Positions 53,403 to 61,686 of a DNA stretch of 64,000 nucleotides are shown one piece after another (position 1 is the first letter of the stretch; each line of letters begins with the position of its first letter). The position numbers and the translations under genes were made by a program. The notes under the pieces were generated by a model, which was not told the origin of the DNA, did no database searches, and saw nothing but the letters and a program-made list of their open reading frames with translations. Source of the stretch: Dyadobacter pollutisoli (GTDB taxonomy: Bacteria; Bacteroidota; Bacteroidia; Cytophagales; Spirosomataceae); NCBI RefSeq assembly GCF_026625565.1, contig NZ_CP112998.1, positions 2,482,501 to 2,546,500 on the forward strand, written 5' to 3'.

Positions 53403-54266
53403 TTATAAGATCATTTTTTCAATTGGAATGACCAGGATACCCTCTGCCCCAGCCTGACGGATTTTCTCGATGTTCTCCCAGAACTCATTTTCATTGATCA
53501 CCGAATGCAATGAGCACCAGCCTTCCGTTGCCAAAGGCAGGATAGTCGGGGCACGCATTCCCGGTAGAAATTTGGTAATGTTCTCAACAGCGCTGGTCGG
53601 GCAATTGAGCAAAATGTACTTGTTATTCTTGGCAACCTGAACCGATTTAATGCGGAAAAGTAACTGATCCAGCAGGTCTTGCTGTACATCCGACAGATTC
53701 TTGCTGGCGATCATTACTGCCTCCGACTTGAAAATGGTTTCAACTTCTTTCAAACCATTACTCAAAAGTGTGCTGCCCGAACTAACAATGTCGCAAACCG
53801 CATCAGCCAAACCAATGCTCGGGGCAATTTCTACCGAACCGCTGATTTCGTGAATTTGCGCAGTTACGCCGTTGGATTCTAAATATTTACCCAACAAACG
53901 CGGATAAGTAGTAGCAATACTTTTTCCTTCCAGATCCTGAACACCTGCATATTCATGTTCTCTTAAAACACCAATTGACAATCGGCATTTTGAAAATCCA
54001 AGCCTGTGAACGGTATCTACATTCTTACTTGATTCCTCCGAAACATTTTCACCGACAATCCCCAGATGAGCCACGCCATCTTCTACATATCCCGGAATAT
54101 CGTCATCCCGCAAAAACAGAATTTCCGCAGGAAAATTGGTAGCATCGGTTTTAAGCTTTCCGGCACCATTATCAAAACGTATCCCACACTCTTTAATCAG
54201 TTTTAAAGAATCCTCACTCAGCCTTCCCGATTTTTGTATTGCAATTCTTAAAATATTCTTATTCAT
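53403..54266 (-). CDS. hisG: ATP phosphoribosyltransferase, long form
   Basis: This 287-residue enzyme joins ATP and PRPP in the first and regulated step of histidine synthesis. It shows IAIQKSGRLSEDSLKLIKE, FLRDDDIPGYVEDGVAHLGI, VATTYPR-like PRPP-region sequence SIATTYPRLLGKYL, and ISGSVEIAPSIGLADAVCDIVSSGSTL. The C-terminal ACT-like regulatory domain (about 215-287) is present, so HisZ is not needed and histidine feedback is likely. The ATG is at 54266. hisS lies 51 bases upstream, which suggests a shared transcript with internal control. Confidence 0.95.
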   Translation of the reverse strand: MNKNILRIAIQKSGRLSEDSLKLIKECGIRFDNGAGKLKTDATNFPAEILFLRDDDIPGYVEDGVAHLGIVGENVSEESSKNVDTVHRLGFSKCRLSIGVLREHEYAGVQDLEGKSIATTYPRLLGKYLESNGVTAQIHEISGSVEIAPSIGLADAVCDIVSSGSTLLSNGLKEVETIFKSEAVMIASKNLSDVQQDLLDQLLFRIKSVQVAKNNKYILLNCPTSAVENITKFLPGMRAPTILPLATEGWCSLHSVINENEFWENIEKIRQAGAEGILVIPIEKMIL

Positions 54267-54317
54267 ATTATTAAGCTCTCTGATCAGAGATTTAGTCAGT
54301 AATTGGAAAAAGGGTTA

Positions 54318-55685
54318 TTAAAGTTCAGCAGCAATTAAAGATATGATGCCGTCGACGTCTAACTTCTGCTGCTCGCCGGTATGCATATTTTTCAAAGTTA
54401 AAAGTCCGGACTGCATTTCATCAGACCCGATCAAAATTACAAAGGGAATACTTTTTCTGTCAGCATAATCCAGTTGTTTCTTCAATTTTACGGAATCGGG
54501 ATAAATTTCGGCATTAATGCCAGCTTCCCGCAATTTGGGTAAAATCGCCAGACCAAACCTGAATGCATCCACATCGAAGTTTGAGATCATTACCTTCGTA
54601 CTGGTTTTACGACTTTCAGGAAAGAGATTTAATTCCTCCATCACGTCATAAATCCGGTCTACACCGAGTGAAATTCCAACACCGGAAATACCTGGAACAC
54701 CGAAAGTACCAGTCAGGTTATCATAGCGACCGCCGCCGGAGATGCTGCCGATCTGTACATTATTGGCCTTCACTTCAAAGATAGCTCCCGTATAATAGGA
54801 AAGCCCTCTGGCCAAAGTCACGTCAAATTGAATTTTAGGATTTTCAAGCCCAAGTACCTTCACCATATCCCACACTTCCTCCAACTCCTGAATACCCTTC
54901 ATGGCTATTTCTGAATCGCCAAGCCAGTTTTTCAATTCAGCAAAAGGTTCTTTTTCATTCGCGAGGTCAAAAACCGGATCTAATTTTACGACACTTTCAC
55001 TGGAAAAGCCACGTTCTAGAAGCTCCTCAACAACCTTATCCTTTCCAATTTTATCCAGCTTGTCAATGGCAACACACAGCGGTCCCTCCATCCCATGCGC
55101 CCCTACCATATCTGCAATGCCCGTCAGAATTTTACGGTTGTTGATCTTAACAGTAAAATCTGTAATGCCCAAAGACGGAAGAATATCATGCAAAAGTGTT
55201 ACTATTTCCGCCTCGCAAAGCAAAGAATCTGTACCGACCACATCTGCATCACATTGATAAAATTCTCTGTAACGTCCCTTCTGAGGTCGGTCAGCACGCC
55301 AAACCGGCTGAATCTGATACCTTTTGAATGGCATCGCCAAAGTACCGCGGTTCATCACGACATAGCGTGCGAAAGGTACAGTAAGGTCGTAACGCAGGCC
55401 TTTTTCAGAAATCTTGGTCGTTAAAGGCTTATACCCTTCCTTCCAGTCCTCCTCGGTCAGTTTCCCACTAAAATCGCCTGAATTTAAAAGCTTGAACAAA
55501 AGCTGATCGCCCTCATCCCCATACTTTCCCATCAACACAGAAAGGTTTTCGAAAGCTGGTGTTTCTAATGGCAAAAAGCCATATCGTTGAAAAGAGCGCC
55601 GGATGGTGTCAAAGATAAAGGTACGCTTGGCCATCTGTTCGGGACCAAAGTCACGGGTTCCGCGGGCAAGTGATGGTTTACTCAT
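54318..55685 (-). CDS. hisS: Histidyl-tRNA synthetase
   Basis: This 455-residue class II enzyme charges tRNA-His. Motif 2 (about 130-150: RADRPQKGRYREFYQCDADV) and motif 3 (about 335-350: GISGVGISLGVDRIYDVME) are intact. LARGTRDFGPEQMAKR at the N-terminus and RYDLTVPFARYV are typical. A C-terminal anticodon-binding domain (about 365-455) is present. The ATG is at 55685. It leads the his genes on the minus strand, an arrangement that would couple histidine charging and synthesis. Divergent from the 50-residue protein gene at 55912. Confidence 0.96.
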   Translation of the reverse strand: MSKPSLARGTRDFGPEQMAKRTFIFDTIRRSFQRYGFLPLETPAFENLSVLMGKYGDEGDQLLFKLLNSGDFSGKLTEEDWKEGYKPLTTKISEKGLRYDLTVPFARYVVMNRGTLAMPFKRYQIQPVWRADRPQKGRYREFYQCDADVVGTDSLLCEAEIVTLLHDILPSLGITDFTVKINNRKILTGIADMVGAHGMEGPLCVAIDKLDKIGKDKVVEELLERGFSSESVVKLDPVFDLANEKEPFAELKNWLGDSEIAMKGIQELEEVWDMVKVLGLENPKIQFDVTLARGLSYYTGAIFEVKANNVQIGSISGGGRYDNLTGTFGVPGISGVGISLGVDRIYDVMEELNLFPESRKTSTKVMISNFDVDAFRFGLAILPKLREAGINAEIYPDSVKLKKQLDYADRKSIPFVILIGSDEMQSGLLTLKNMHTGEQQKLDVDGIISLIAAEL

Positions 55686-55876
55686 TATATGAAGCTGTCA
55701 ATTAAGTCCTGATCTTTATCGGCGACAAGCTGCCGGCACAAATGTAAGCCGGCAGTTATGCGCCAATTGATGTCAGAATTGAAAAAAGTACGGCTTGAAC
55801 GCCGATTAAACCGTAAAGTTAGGAGAGCTTGTGCAATATTTATGACTATTGTCTGCATTATTTACACAGAAATGCT

Positions 55877-55884
55877 TAATTTTG
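55877..55884 (+). promoter_or_regulatory. Candidate -7 element before the 50-residue gene
   Basis: TAATTTTG matches the Bacteroidota TAnnTTTG consensus and lies 28 bases before the ATG at 55912. A TTG at 55849 is a possible -33 element, but its 25-base distance is longer than usual. Confidence 0.4.
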
Positions 55885-55911
55885 CGGCTCTTTCACAAAA
55901 CAATATTTACA

Positions 55912-56064
55912 ATGGGAGTTACGGAATTAAAACGTAAGGGTCGCAGAAACAAGGCAGTAGCAAATAATCGTACCGCGAAAATTAAAGACCTTTTACGCAA
56001 ACCAGAAGTACGCAACGTCGACGTTGAGGCAATAAAGGCTCAGTTTGAAGCCAACAAAAAATAA
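55912..56064 (+). CDS. Small basic conserved protein of 50 residues
   Basis: This tiny protein (MGVTELKRKGRRNKAVANNR, then a short hinge and VDVEAIKAQFEANKK) is one I recall as widely conserved in Bacteroidota. It is highly basic at the N-terminus, which suggests contact with RNA or the ribosome, but I know no established function. The ATG at 55912 is the first start with sensible sequence; upstream codons give a poor N-terminus. It has its own promoter-like sequence. It lies divergently from hisS and next to a small membrane protein gene on the opposite strand. Confidence 0.8.
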   Translation: MGVTELKRKGRRNKAVANNRTAKIKDLLRKPEVRNVDVEAIKAQFEANKK

Positions 56065-56100
56065 GTAAAGCCTCTCCGGAATGTTATTCAACTAGTCCTG

Positions 56101-56475
56101 TCAATCTGTTTTGGTAGGGCTTTTTGCTTTTTTACCGGATTTGGATTTGATTGGGGATTTGGTATTCACTTTGCGGATCAGCTGGCGCATACTACGGCGT
56201 GTCTCGCGGCGGATATGCAAAAGAATGCGAAACCGAAGTGCTTCGCCGAACATGATCAGCCCCCCGTTTATCAGGGCCAGGCTGTACAACCCGAGAACAA
56301 CCCATACCTGCGTAGGCTCTCCCGTACGTCGCTCATGTGCAGCTTCGCTCAGGACAGTCAGGCCAAAACTGAACAGCAACAAACCGCATGGAGCAAGAAT
56401 CATCCATTTGGTACGTGTTGACATTCTTTTAATCAGCCTTTTACCAGGTGGTTTCGGATCAATCGATGGAATCAT
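56101..56475 (-). CDS. Small two-helix membrane protein with basic tail
   Basis: This 124-residue protein has two membrane helices (KWMILAPCGLLLFSFGLTVL, then VVLGLYSLALINGGLIMFGE) and a long, lysine- and arginine-rich C-terminal tail (RRETRRSMRQLIRKV, then KSPIKSKSGKKAKSPTK). I do not recognise the family. With both ends probably in the cytoplasm, the tail could bind nucleic acid or anionic lipids. The ATG is at 56475. It stands alone, convergent with the 50-residue gene and divergent from the methyltransferase. Confidence 0.7.
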   Translation of the reverse strand: MIPSIDPKPPGKRLIKRMSTRTKWMILAPCGLLLFSFGLTVLSEAAHERRTGEPTQVWVVLGLYSLALINGGLIMFGEALRFRILLHIRRETRRSMRQLIRKVNTKSPIKSKSGKKAKSPTKTD

Positions 56476-56533
56476 TTATGAACTTTTTCCTTGTTATGAT
56501 CCTAAAATTATTAATTTTTAGTTAATTGATTTA

Positions 56534-57307
56534 ATGAAAGCCATCATAAGTTTAGTTTTAAGGTATATTCCCCGCCCCTATCTGCAATTGATCGGACATT
56601 GGGTTGCCCGTTTTCTCAGCATCTTCTACACTGGTAATAAAGTTGAATGCCCGGTTTGTGAAAGCCACTACCGAAAATTCCTCCCCTACGGACGCAATAC
56701 TTCCAGCCGCGAAAATGCGCTGTGTCCAAGTTGTTTATCGCTGGAACGCCACCGTTTAATGGCGCTTTATCTGAAAAGGAAAACTAATTTCTTTACGGCC
56801 AATCTTAAAGTGCTGCATGTAGCGCCTGAATATTGTTTTATCGACAGGTTTGAGCACATGAAAAACCTAGACTACATTACGGCTGATATTGAATCTCCAT
56901 TAGCGAAAGTCAAAATGGACATTCACCAGATTCCTTTTCCTGACAATACTTTTGATGTCGCATTCTGTAACCACGTAATGGAGCACGTGGATGACTATAT
57001 ACTTGCGATGAGCGAACTGCACCGCGTGCTGAAACCAGGCGGCTACGCACTTATACAGTCCCCGCAGGATATGAAATATGAAACTACCTACGAAGATGCA
57101 ACCATTACCGATCCGCGTGAGCGCGAGAAGCATTTTCTGCAAAATGACCATTTAAGGCTTTTTGGAAGAAATTATGGTCGCGAACTCGAAAAAGGTGGCT
57201 TTACTGTAAAGGAAGATCGTTTTGTAGTGGATGAGCTTTCCAAAGAAGAAGTTCAGCGTTACGCCCTGCCTGGCGAAGAAATTGTCTATTTCTGCCAGAA
57301 GCTGTGA
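56534..57307 (+). CDS. SAM-dependent methyltransferase with an N-terminal zinc-knuckle-like part
   Basis: This 257-residue protein carries four cysteines in CPVCESHYRKF and LCPSCLSLERHR near residues 39-78, likely to bind zinc, before a class I methyltransferase domain (LKVLHVAPEYCFIDRF, FDVAFCNHVMEHVDDY, LKPGGYALIQSPQ). Acceptor is unknown. Such proteins occur in surface-polysaccharide gene groups of Bacteroidota, and a glycosyltransferase gene is convergent with it. The ATG at 56534 is 58 bases from the divergent start. Its stop is followed after four bases by a palindromic element. Confidence 0.82.
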   Translation: MKAIISLVLRYIPRPYLQLIGHWVARFLSIFYTGNKVECPVCESHYRKFLPYGRNTSSRENALCPSCLSLERHRLMALYLKRKTNFFTANLKVLHVAPEYCFIDRFEHMKNLDYITADIESPLAKVKMDIHQIPFPDNTFDVAFCNHVMEHVDDYILAMSELHRVLKPGGYALIQSPQDMKYETTYEDATITDPREREKHFLQNDHLRLFGRNYGRELEKGGFTVKEDRFVVDELSKEEVQRYALPGEEIVYFCQKL

Positions 57308-57311
57308 AATA

Positions 57312-57344
57312 AGACTTGGTAGGTCTTGAAGACCTGCCAAGTCT
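57312..57344. repeat. Palindromic REP-like element after the methyltransferase gene
   Basis: AGACTTGGTAGGTCTT and AAGACCTGCCAAGTCT lie side by side with one central base, giving a 16-bp stem with one G-T pair. It starts four bases after the stop codon. The sequence GACCTNCCAAGT is one I recall as a recurrent palindrome in Cytophagales genomes. It can act as a terminator. Confidence 0.7.
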
Positions 57345-57360
57345 CGCCTAGGGCACCATC

Positions 57361-57453
57361 TAGCCCAGGACACATCACTAGCCCAGGGTCGCTACTAGCC
57401 CAGGATCGCTATAGCCCAGGACTTAAGTCCTGGGTTGGGGTTGGGGTTGGGGG
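57361..57453. repeat. Tandem 16-18 bp units, a palindrome and a G-rich tract
   Basis: TAGCCCAGG-type units start at 57361, 57379, 57396 and 57412. The last one continues into a palindrome, AGCCCAGGACTT with AAGTCCTGGGTT (57413-57436). It runs directly into GGG-TT-GGGG-TT-GGGG-TT-GGGGG at 57432-57453, four G runs that could fold into a G-quadruplex. The field lies between convergent genes. Confidence 0.75.
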
Positions 57454-57469
57454 CGGCGTCGCGACGATA

Positions 57470-58480
57470 TCAGGACGGGTATTCGATGGCGGCGCCCGTC
57501 TCCCGGTGTGATTTTTTCTCCCAGATCCTCTTCCATCCCTCCTGCATAAAGCCAGTACCATACCCAAAAAGTTGTACAAATGCCGCTCCTATGCCTAAAA
57601 AAGCAACTTCAATGCTTTTCGTCTGCTTCAATGCATCAATAAACAGCAATGCAATGTAAGTACCCAGTCCAATCAATCCCAGATAGAAAAATGGCTTATA
57701 AATCAGGAACCAGAACGGGATACTGCAAACTGCCAGTGTAAAAAGCAATGGAAACGTATGGACGAGTTTCAGTTCGTCGGGATAAAACCTGGCAATGTTG
57801 ATGCGGGCGCGTCCGAAAAACTTTAACTGCTTAAAAAACGGGCCAAATTTTGTTCTCCTTTTATGGTAAATAAATGCCTCCGGAATTAATGCAGAGCGAA
57901 AACCGAGTCGCATTGCACCGATACTGAACAGGATATCCTCCCCCATTCTGCTGGTCAGGAACCCGCCTGTTTTCTCCCAAACCCTTCGGGAAAGGCCCAT
58001 ATTGAAGCTACGCGGATGAAATGTACCACCCATATTATTCTTCTTCCCGCGAATTCCCCCTGTTGTGAAAACAGAGGTCATGGAGTAGCTGATTGCTTTT
58101 TGTATCGGGGAAAATGATGGGTGATCTGTATCCGGGCCGCCGTATAGATCGACGTAATCCGTATTTAGTTTTTGCTCAACAATGGCCAGATAATCCGGTT
58201 CAATCAATGCATCGGAATCGAGTAGAATAAAGTAATCGCCCGAAGCTCTCTCAAATCCATGATTTCTTGCAAAACCCTGGCCTCCATTTTCCTTATAGAA
58301 ATACTTAATGTCCAATCGACCCTCGAACGAATGCACAATTTCATCAGCCTTGATTTTGGACCCATCCTCAACAACGATCACTTCAAAACTCTTGACCGTT
58401 TGCCTGGCCAGGCATTCCAGCAATTCCTGCAACTCATCGGGACGGTTGTAAACAGGTATGATGATGGAATACTGGCGCAT
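57470..58480 (-). CDS. Family 2 glycosyltransferase with membrane-anchoring C-terminus
   Basis: This 336-residue enzyme has the GT-A fold with SIIIPVYNRPDEL, VIVVEDGSK, NGGQGFARNHGF and LLDSDALIEPDY (DxD type). Three helices near the C-terminus (about 240-315) anchor it to the inner membrane. It should add a sugar from a nucleotide donor to a lipid or polysaccharide acceptor. The start is the ATG at 58480, 56 bases after hemL on the same strand; that spacer is made of octamer tandem repeats. The stop lies inside the intergenic repeat field. The neighbouring methyltransferase gene is convergent. Confidence 0.9.
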   Translation of the reverse strand: MRQYSIIIPVYNRPDELQELLECLARQTVKSFEVIVVEDGSKIKADEIVHSFEGRLDIKYFYKENGGQGFARNHGFERASGDYFILLDSDALIEPDYLAIVEQKLNTDYVDLYGGPDTDHPSFSPIQKAISYSMTSVFTTGGIRGKKNNMGGTFHPRSFNMGLSRRVWEKTGGFLTSRMGEDILFSIGAMRLGFRSALIPEAFIYHKRRTKFGPFFKQLKFFGRARINIARFYPDELKLVHTFPLLFTLAVCSIPFWFLIYKPFFYLGLIGLGTYIALLFIDALKQTKSIEVAFLGIGAAFVQLFGYGTGFMQEGWKRIWEKKSHRETGAAIEYPS

Positions 58481-58492
58481 TTTAGTGAATTT

Positions 58493-58540
58493 TGAATGAC
58501 TGAATGACTGAATGAGTGAATGAGTGAATGAGTGAATTAT
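58493..58540. repeat. Octamer tandem repeat (TGAATGAS)n
   Basis: Five full copies of TGAATGAC or TGAATGAG run from 58493 to 58532, with a partial sixth. They fill the spacer between the hemL stop and the glycosyltransferase start. Copy-number change by slippage would alter the distance between any upstream signal and the glycosyltransferase start. Confidence 0.85.
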
Positions 58541-59832
58541 AGGCTCAATATTTCCTTTAGTGATTCCTCATTGGCAGTTACGATTTTATCGATGTGCTGA
58601 TCTGTCAAGGCTGTGGAAAGGAACATACTTTCGAATTGCGACGGTCCCATATAAATGCCTCTGTTGAGCATAGCATGGAAATATTTGCCGAAAAGTGGTA
58701 GGTCCGAAGATTTGGCAGAAGGAAAGTCAGTAACCGCCTGATTTGTAAAAAACAATGTGTACATCGAGCCGATTTGATTCAATGTATAATTCAACCCCAG
58801 CTTGTTCATGGAAGCCGTAAAACCAGACGCCAGCTTGCTACCTGACTCCTCCAATTGCGTATAAACTCCCGGGTGCTCATTCAAATAATGCAACATCGTG
58901 AGACCCGCTGCCATGGCAATCGGATTGCCCGACAATGTGCCTGCCTGGTACACCGGGCCTGCGGGAGAAACCCAATTCATAATCTCAGCCTTGCCACCGT
59001 ATGCTCCCACGGGCATTCCTCCGCCTATTATCTTTCCTAACGTCGTTAGATCCGGCGTTATTCCAAATCTTTCCTGTGCTCCGCCTTTTGACAATCTAAA
59101 ACCGGTCATTACCTCGTCCAGAATTAATACAATTCCGGCTTCGTCACAGATCTTGCGCAGACCTTGTAAAAAACCTTCTGCGGGAAGCACGCAACCCATA
59201 TTACCTACCACAGGTTCAAGGATCAATGCCGCAATTTGGTTCTTGTTAGCGTCCACTAGCTGTTGGACCGCCGTCAGATCATTGAATGGTGCTGTTAATG
59301 TGTCGTTTGCAACGCCTTTGGTCACTCCCGGGCTGTCAGGCGTGCCGAATGTAACTGCCCCGCTGCCCGCTGCGATCAAAAAGCTATCGCCGTGGCCATG
59401 GTAGCAGCCCTCGAATTTGATGATTTTATCGCGACCGGTAAATCCTCTCGCTACTCGTATCGCCGACATAGTAGCCTCCGTTCCCGAATTCACCATTCTC
59501 ACCTTTTCAATGGAAGGCACCATACTGACAATCAGTTCCGCCATCTCCACCTCTTTCCGGGTAGGTGCCCCAAAAGAAAACGAATGTTGAATTGCGTCGG
59601 AAACTGCCTCTTGAATCAGTTCATGCGCATGCCCGAGGATCATCGGCCCCCAGGAATTAATCAGTTCAATGTACTCATTTCCATCCTCATCATATACATA
59701 AGGTCCTTTCGCGGATTTGATAAAAATAGGTGACCCACCGACTGCCCGGAATGCCCTTACCGGGGAATTGACCCCACCCGGAATGTAATGCTGCGCTTTT
59801 TCAAATAAACTCTGGCTCGTTGAAGTATTCAT
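58537..59832 (-). CDS. hemL: Glutamate-1-semialdehyde 2,1-aminomutase
   Basis: This 431-residue PLP enzyme makes 5-aminolevulinate in the C5 heme pathway. It shows GGVNSPVRAFRAVGG near the N-terminus, MVNSGTEATMSAIRVARG, FEGCYHGHGDSFL, LDEVMTGFRLSKGG, and the PLP lysine in TLGKIIGGGMPVGAYGG. The ATG is at 59832. It lies 19 bases downstream of the TPR/binding-protein gene on the same strand and upstream of the glycosyltransferase. No other heme gene is near. The sequence is complete and typical. Confidence 0.96.
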   Translation of the reverse strand: MNTSTSQSLFEKAQHYIPGGVNSPVRAFRAVGGSPIFIKSAKGPYVYDEDGNEYIELINSWGPMILGHAHELIQEAVSDAIQHSFSFGAPTRKEVEMAELIVSMVPSIEKVRMVNSGTEATMSAIRVARGFTGRDKIIKFEGCYHGHGDSFLIAAGSGAVTFGTPDSPGVTKGVANDTLTAPFNDLTAVQQLVDANKNQIAALILEPVVGNMGCVLPAEGFLQGLRKICDEAGIVLILDEVMTGFRLSKGGAQERFGITPDLTTLGKIIGGGMPVGAYGGKAEIMNWVSPAGPVYQAGTLSGNPIAMAAGLTMLHYLNEHPGVYTQLEESGSKLASGFTASMNKLGLNYTLNQIGSMYTLFFTNQAVTDFPSAKSSDLPLFGKYFHAMLNRGIYMGPSQFESMFLSTALTDQHIDKIVTANEESLKEILSL

Positions 59833-59851
59833 AAATGTTGGGCAATTGATA

Positions 59852-61564
59852 CTACCTGTCCACAGGGATCCATTTGGAACCGCTGAATTTCAAAACAGGT
59901 GTAATCTGGTTTTCATTTGATTTGGTGTAATCAAATCCATTCAACAGAAACTCCTCCTCCCCATACTTTCTGGCTTGAAGTCCATGAATGAATTTGTCTT
60001 TATATTTTGATACAATTCTCGCAAAAAACAGCAGCTGGTCATAACCCTGATAGGAGTATGTCGATGGGAATGTATTGGTTTTGTTCCAATAATTTCTCTG
60101 GAATTGACGAATACTCTCCTTTTCACGATCCACATGGTCCGCATCGATCAGATACAACCGTGAACCATATCTGGACAGTCTTGAGTTCTGCGAATTGAAG
60201 CTTGTAGATGTTGCGATAATCGGCAAACTCGTCAATTTGCGACTGTTGAGCACTTCGACTAATGTGCTGCCCGCTGATCCGTCCGAGGCGAACAAAGCGA
60301 AATGAGAAGGTCTTGCGGTTTCAAATGAAGGGATATTGCTTTCCATCCATTCTCTGTCCGGAAGTATTTTTACGATCGCCATCACCTTGCCACCCTTACT
60401 CTTCCATTCATTGGCATAAGAAAAGGCCATCGCAGAGTCTTTGGACGTATTACCATAATAAATCACCGCGCTCGATGTCCCAACGGACAGCGTTTTCATC
60501 CATTGCGCCGCCTTTTGAGTTTGAAAGGTGATAGAAGGGTGGCCCAGGTAAATATTGGACGCTGATGCCAACAAATGGCCGTCCGTCGAAAGCGGGTTCA
60601 GCATAACCGTGCTGGATTTGGAAACAAAATCCGCCGTGACATCGAATGTACCGGGGTACAATGGCCCGATCACGATATCCGAAAGCTGAAAATTCTTGTT
60701 ATCCACGATCGCCTCAGCTGATTTGACATCATTGCTGACGTCATATGCCCAAAGATTGACATTAATCCCCTCGGTCAACAGCTGTTCCTTTGCCATCGTG
60801 AGGCCAATGTAGTAATCGTAGGCAAACTGGTTGGAGCGGCGTTTGGAAGTACTGAACTCGTCGAGTCTAAATGGAAGCATCACCGACACGTCCAGATAAC
60901 CCTTCGTCCACTGCCCTTCCGCCCTCGGCGTACTGCGGACTGGCTTGTCGTCGGCCGCTATCTTTTCTTTCTTACTGAATTTAAACTGCTTGTCGAGCTG
61001 GTCCGCCAGCTGCATGTCAATTTGTGTAGAAGTAGGCGATCTTTGAATGTATTGGACCAAAATCAATGCAATGTCACGGTCAGAAGCATTCTGTTTTTGC
61101 AGGTTTATCAATTTGGCAAGATCATCCACACCTGCCAGATGGTGCTGCTTTAATGCCTGAACATCTTTCGCAAACGATGAATCCTTGATTTTTTCGAGAT
61201 AATCCAATCCCTCTTTCGTCTGGCTATTATCAAAGCTGATCGCTCCCAGAAGGTAATAAACATCATTGATCTTATTCCAGCCCGGATAGCGGCTCTGCAG
61301 CTGGACAAGCATTTGCTTGCTTTCTTTATATCGCTTTAACTGATATGCAGAAAGCGCGTAGTAGTAATGAGAATATGCAGAATACGGTGTTTTGGAATTC
61401 ACGCTCGTCAGGGGAGAAAACTTCTCCATCGCAGCCGCATATTTACCTTGCTTGTAATCTGCGACAGCCGATCGATATCTGCTTTCCGATTGTACAGACT
61501 GCGCGATGGCAGCACCGTGTAAACCTAACTGGACAACTAAAATCAAAGAAATGATAACTCTCAT
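59852..61564 (-). CDS. TPR domain fused to a type 1 periplasmic-binding fold
   Basis: This 570-residue exported protein has a signal peptide ending at GAAIAQ, several tetratricopeptide-like repeats (about 25-190: YKQGKYAAAMEKF, YYALSAYQLKRYKESKQML), a linker, and a ligand-binding fold of the LivJ/LpoA kind (about 225-565: DVSVMLPFRLDEF, DIVIGPLYPGTFDV, VMLNPLSTDG, AVIYYGNTSKDS). LpoA-type fusions activate cell-wall synthases; this could be a similar envelope factor or a ligand sensor. The ATG is at 61564. It precedes hemL by 19 bases. Its yidC neighbour is 122 bases upstream. Confidence 0.85.
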   Translation of the reverse strand: MRVIISLILVVQLGLHGAAIAQSVQSESRYRSAVADYKQGKYAAAMEKFSPLTSVNSKTPYSAYSHYYYALSAYQLKRYKESKQMLVQLQSRYPGWNKINDVYYLLGAISFDNSQTKEGLDYLEKIKDSSFAKDVQALKQHHLAGVDDLAKLINLQKQNASDRDIALILVQYIQRSPTSTQIDMQLADQLDKQFKFSKKEKIAADDKPVRSTPRAEGQWTKGYLDVSVMLPFRLDEFSTSKRRSNQFAYDYYIGLTMAKEQLLTEGINVNLWAYDVSNDVKSAEAIVDNKNFQLSDIVIGPLYPGTFDVTADFVSKSSTVMLNPLSTDGHLLASASNIYLGHPSITFQTQKAAQWMKTLSVGTSSAVIYYGNTSKDSAMAFSYANEWKSKGGKVMAIVKILPDREWMESNIPSFETARPSHFALFASDGSAGSTLVEVLNSRKLTSLPIIATSTSFNSQNSRLSRYGSRLYLIDADHVDREKESIRQFQRNYWNKTNTFPSTYSYQGYDQLLFFARIVSKYKDKFIHGLQARKYGEEEFLLNGFDYTKSNENQITPVLKFSGSKWIPVDR

Positions 61565-61686
61565 CAGACTAGTGGGGTCAAAATTAAATTTGATCGGACA
61601 AATTACGAAAACCGTTCAAAGAGAAAAAAACGGGCAATATTTCCTGGTGGAAACATTGCCCTTTATATTACGATACAATAAATCTT

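Noticed and set aside
57432..57453. A true telomere or chromosome end
   Set aside because: The GGGGTT repeats are only about four units long and lie inside ordinary sequence between two genes, so an internal G-rich tract is the sound reading.
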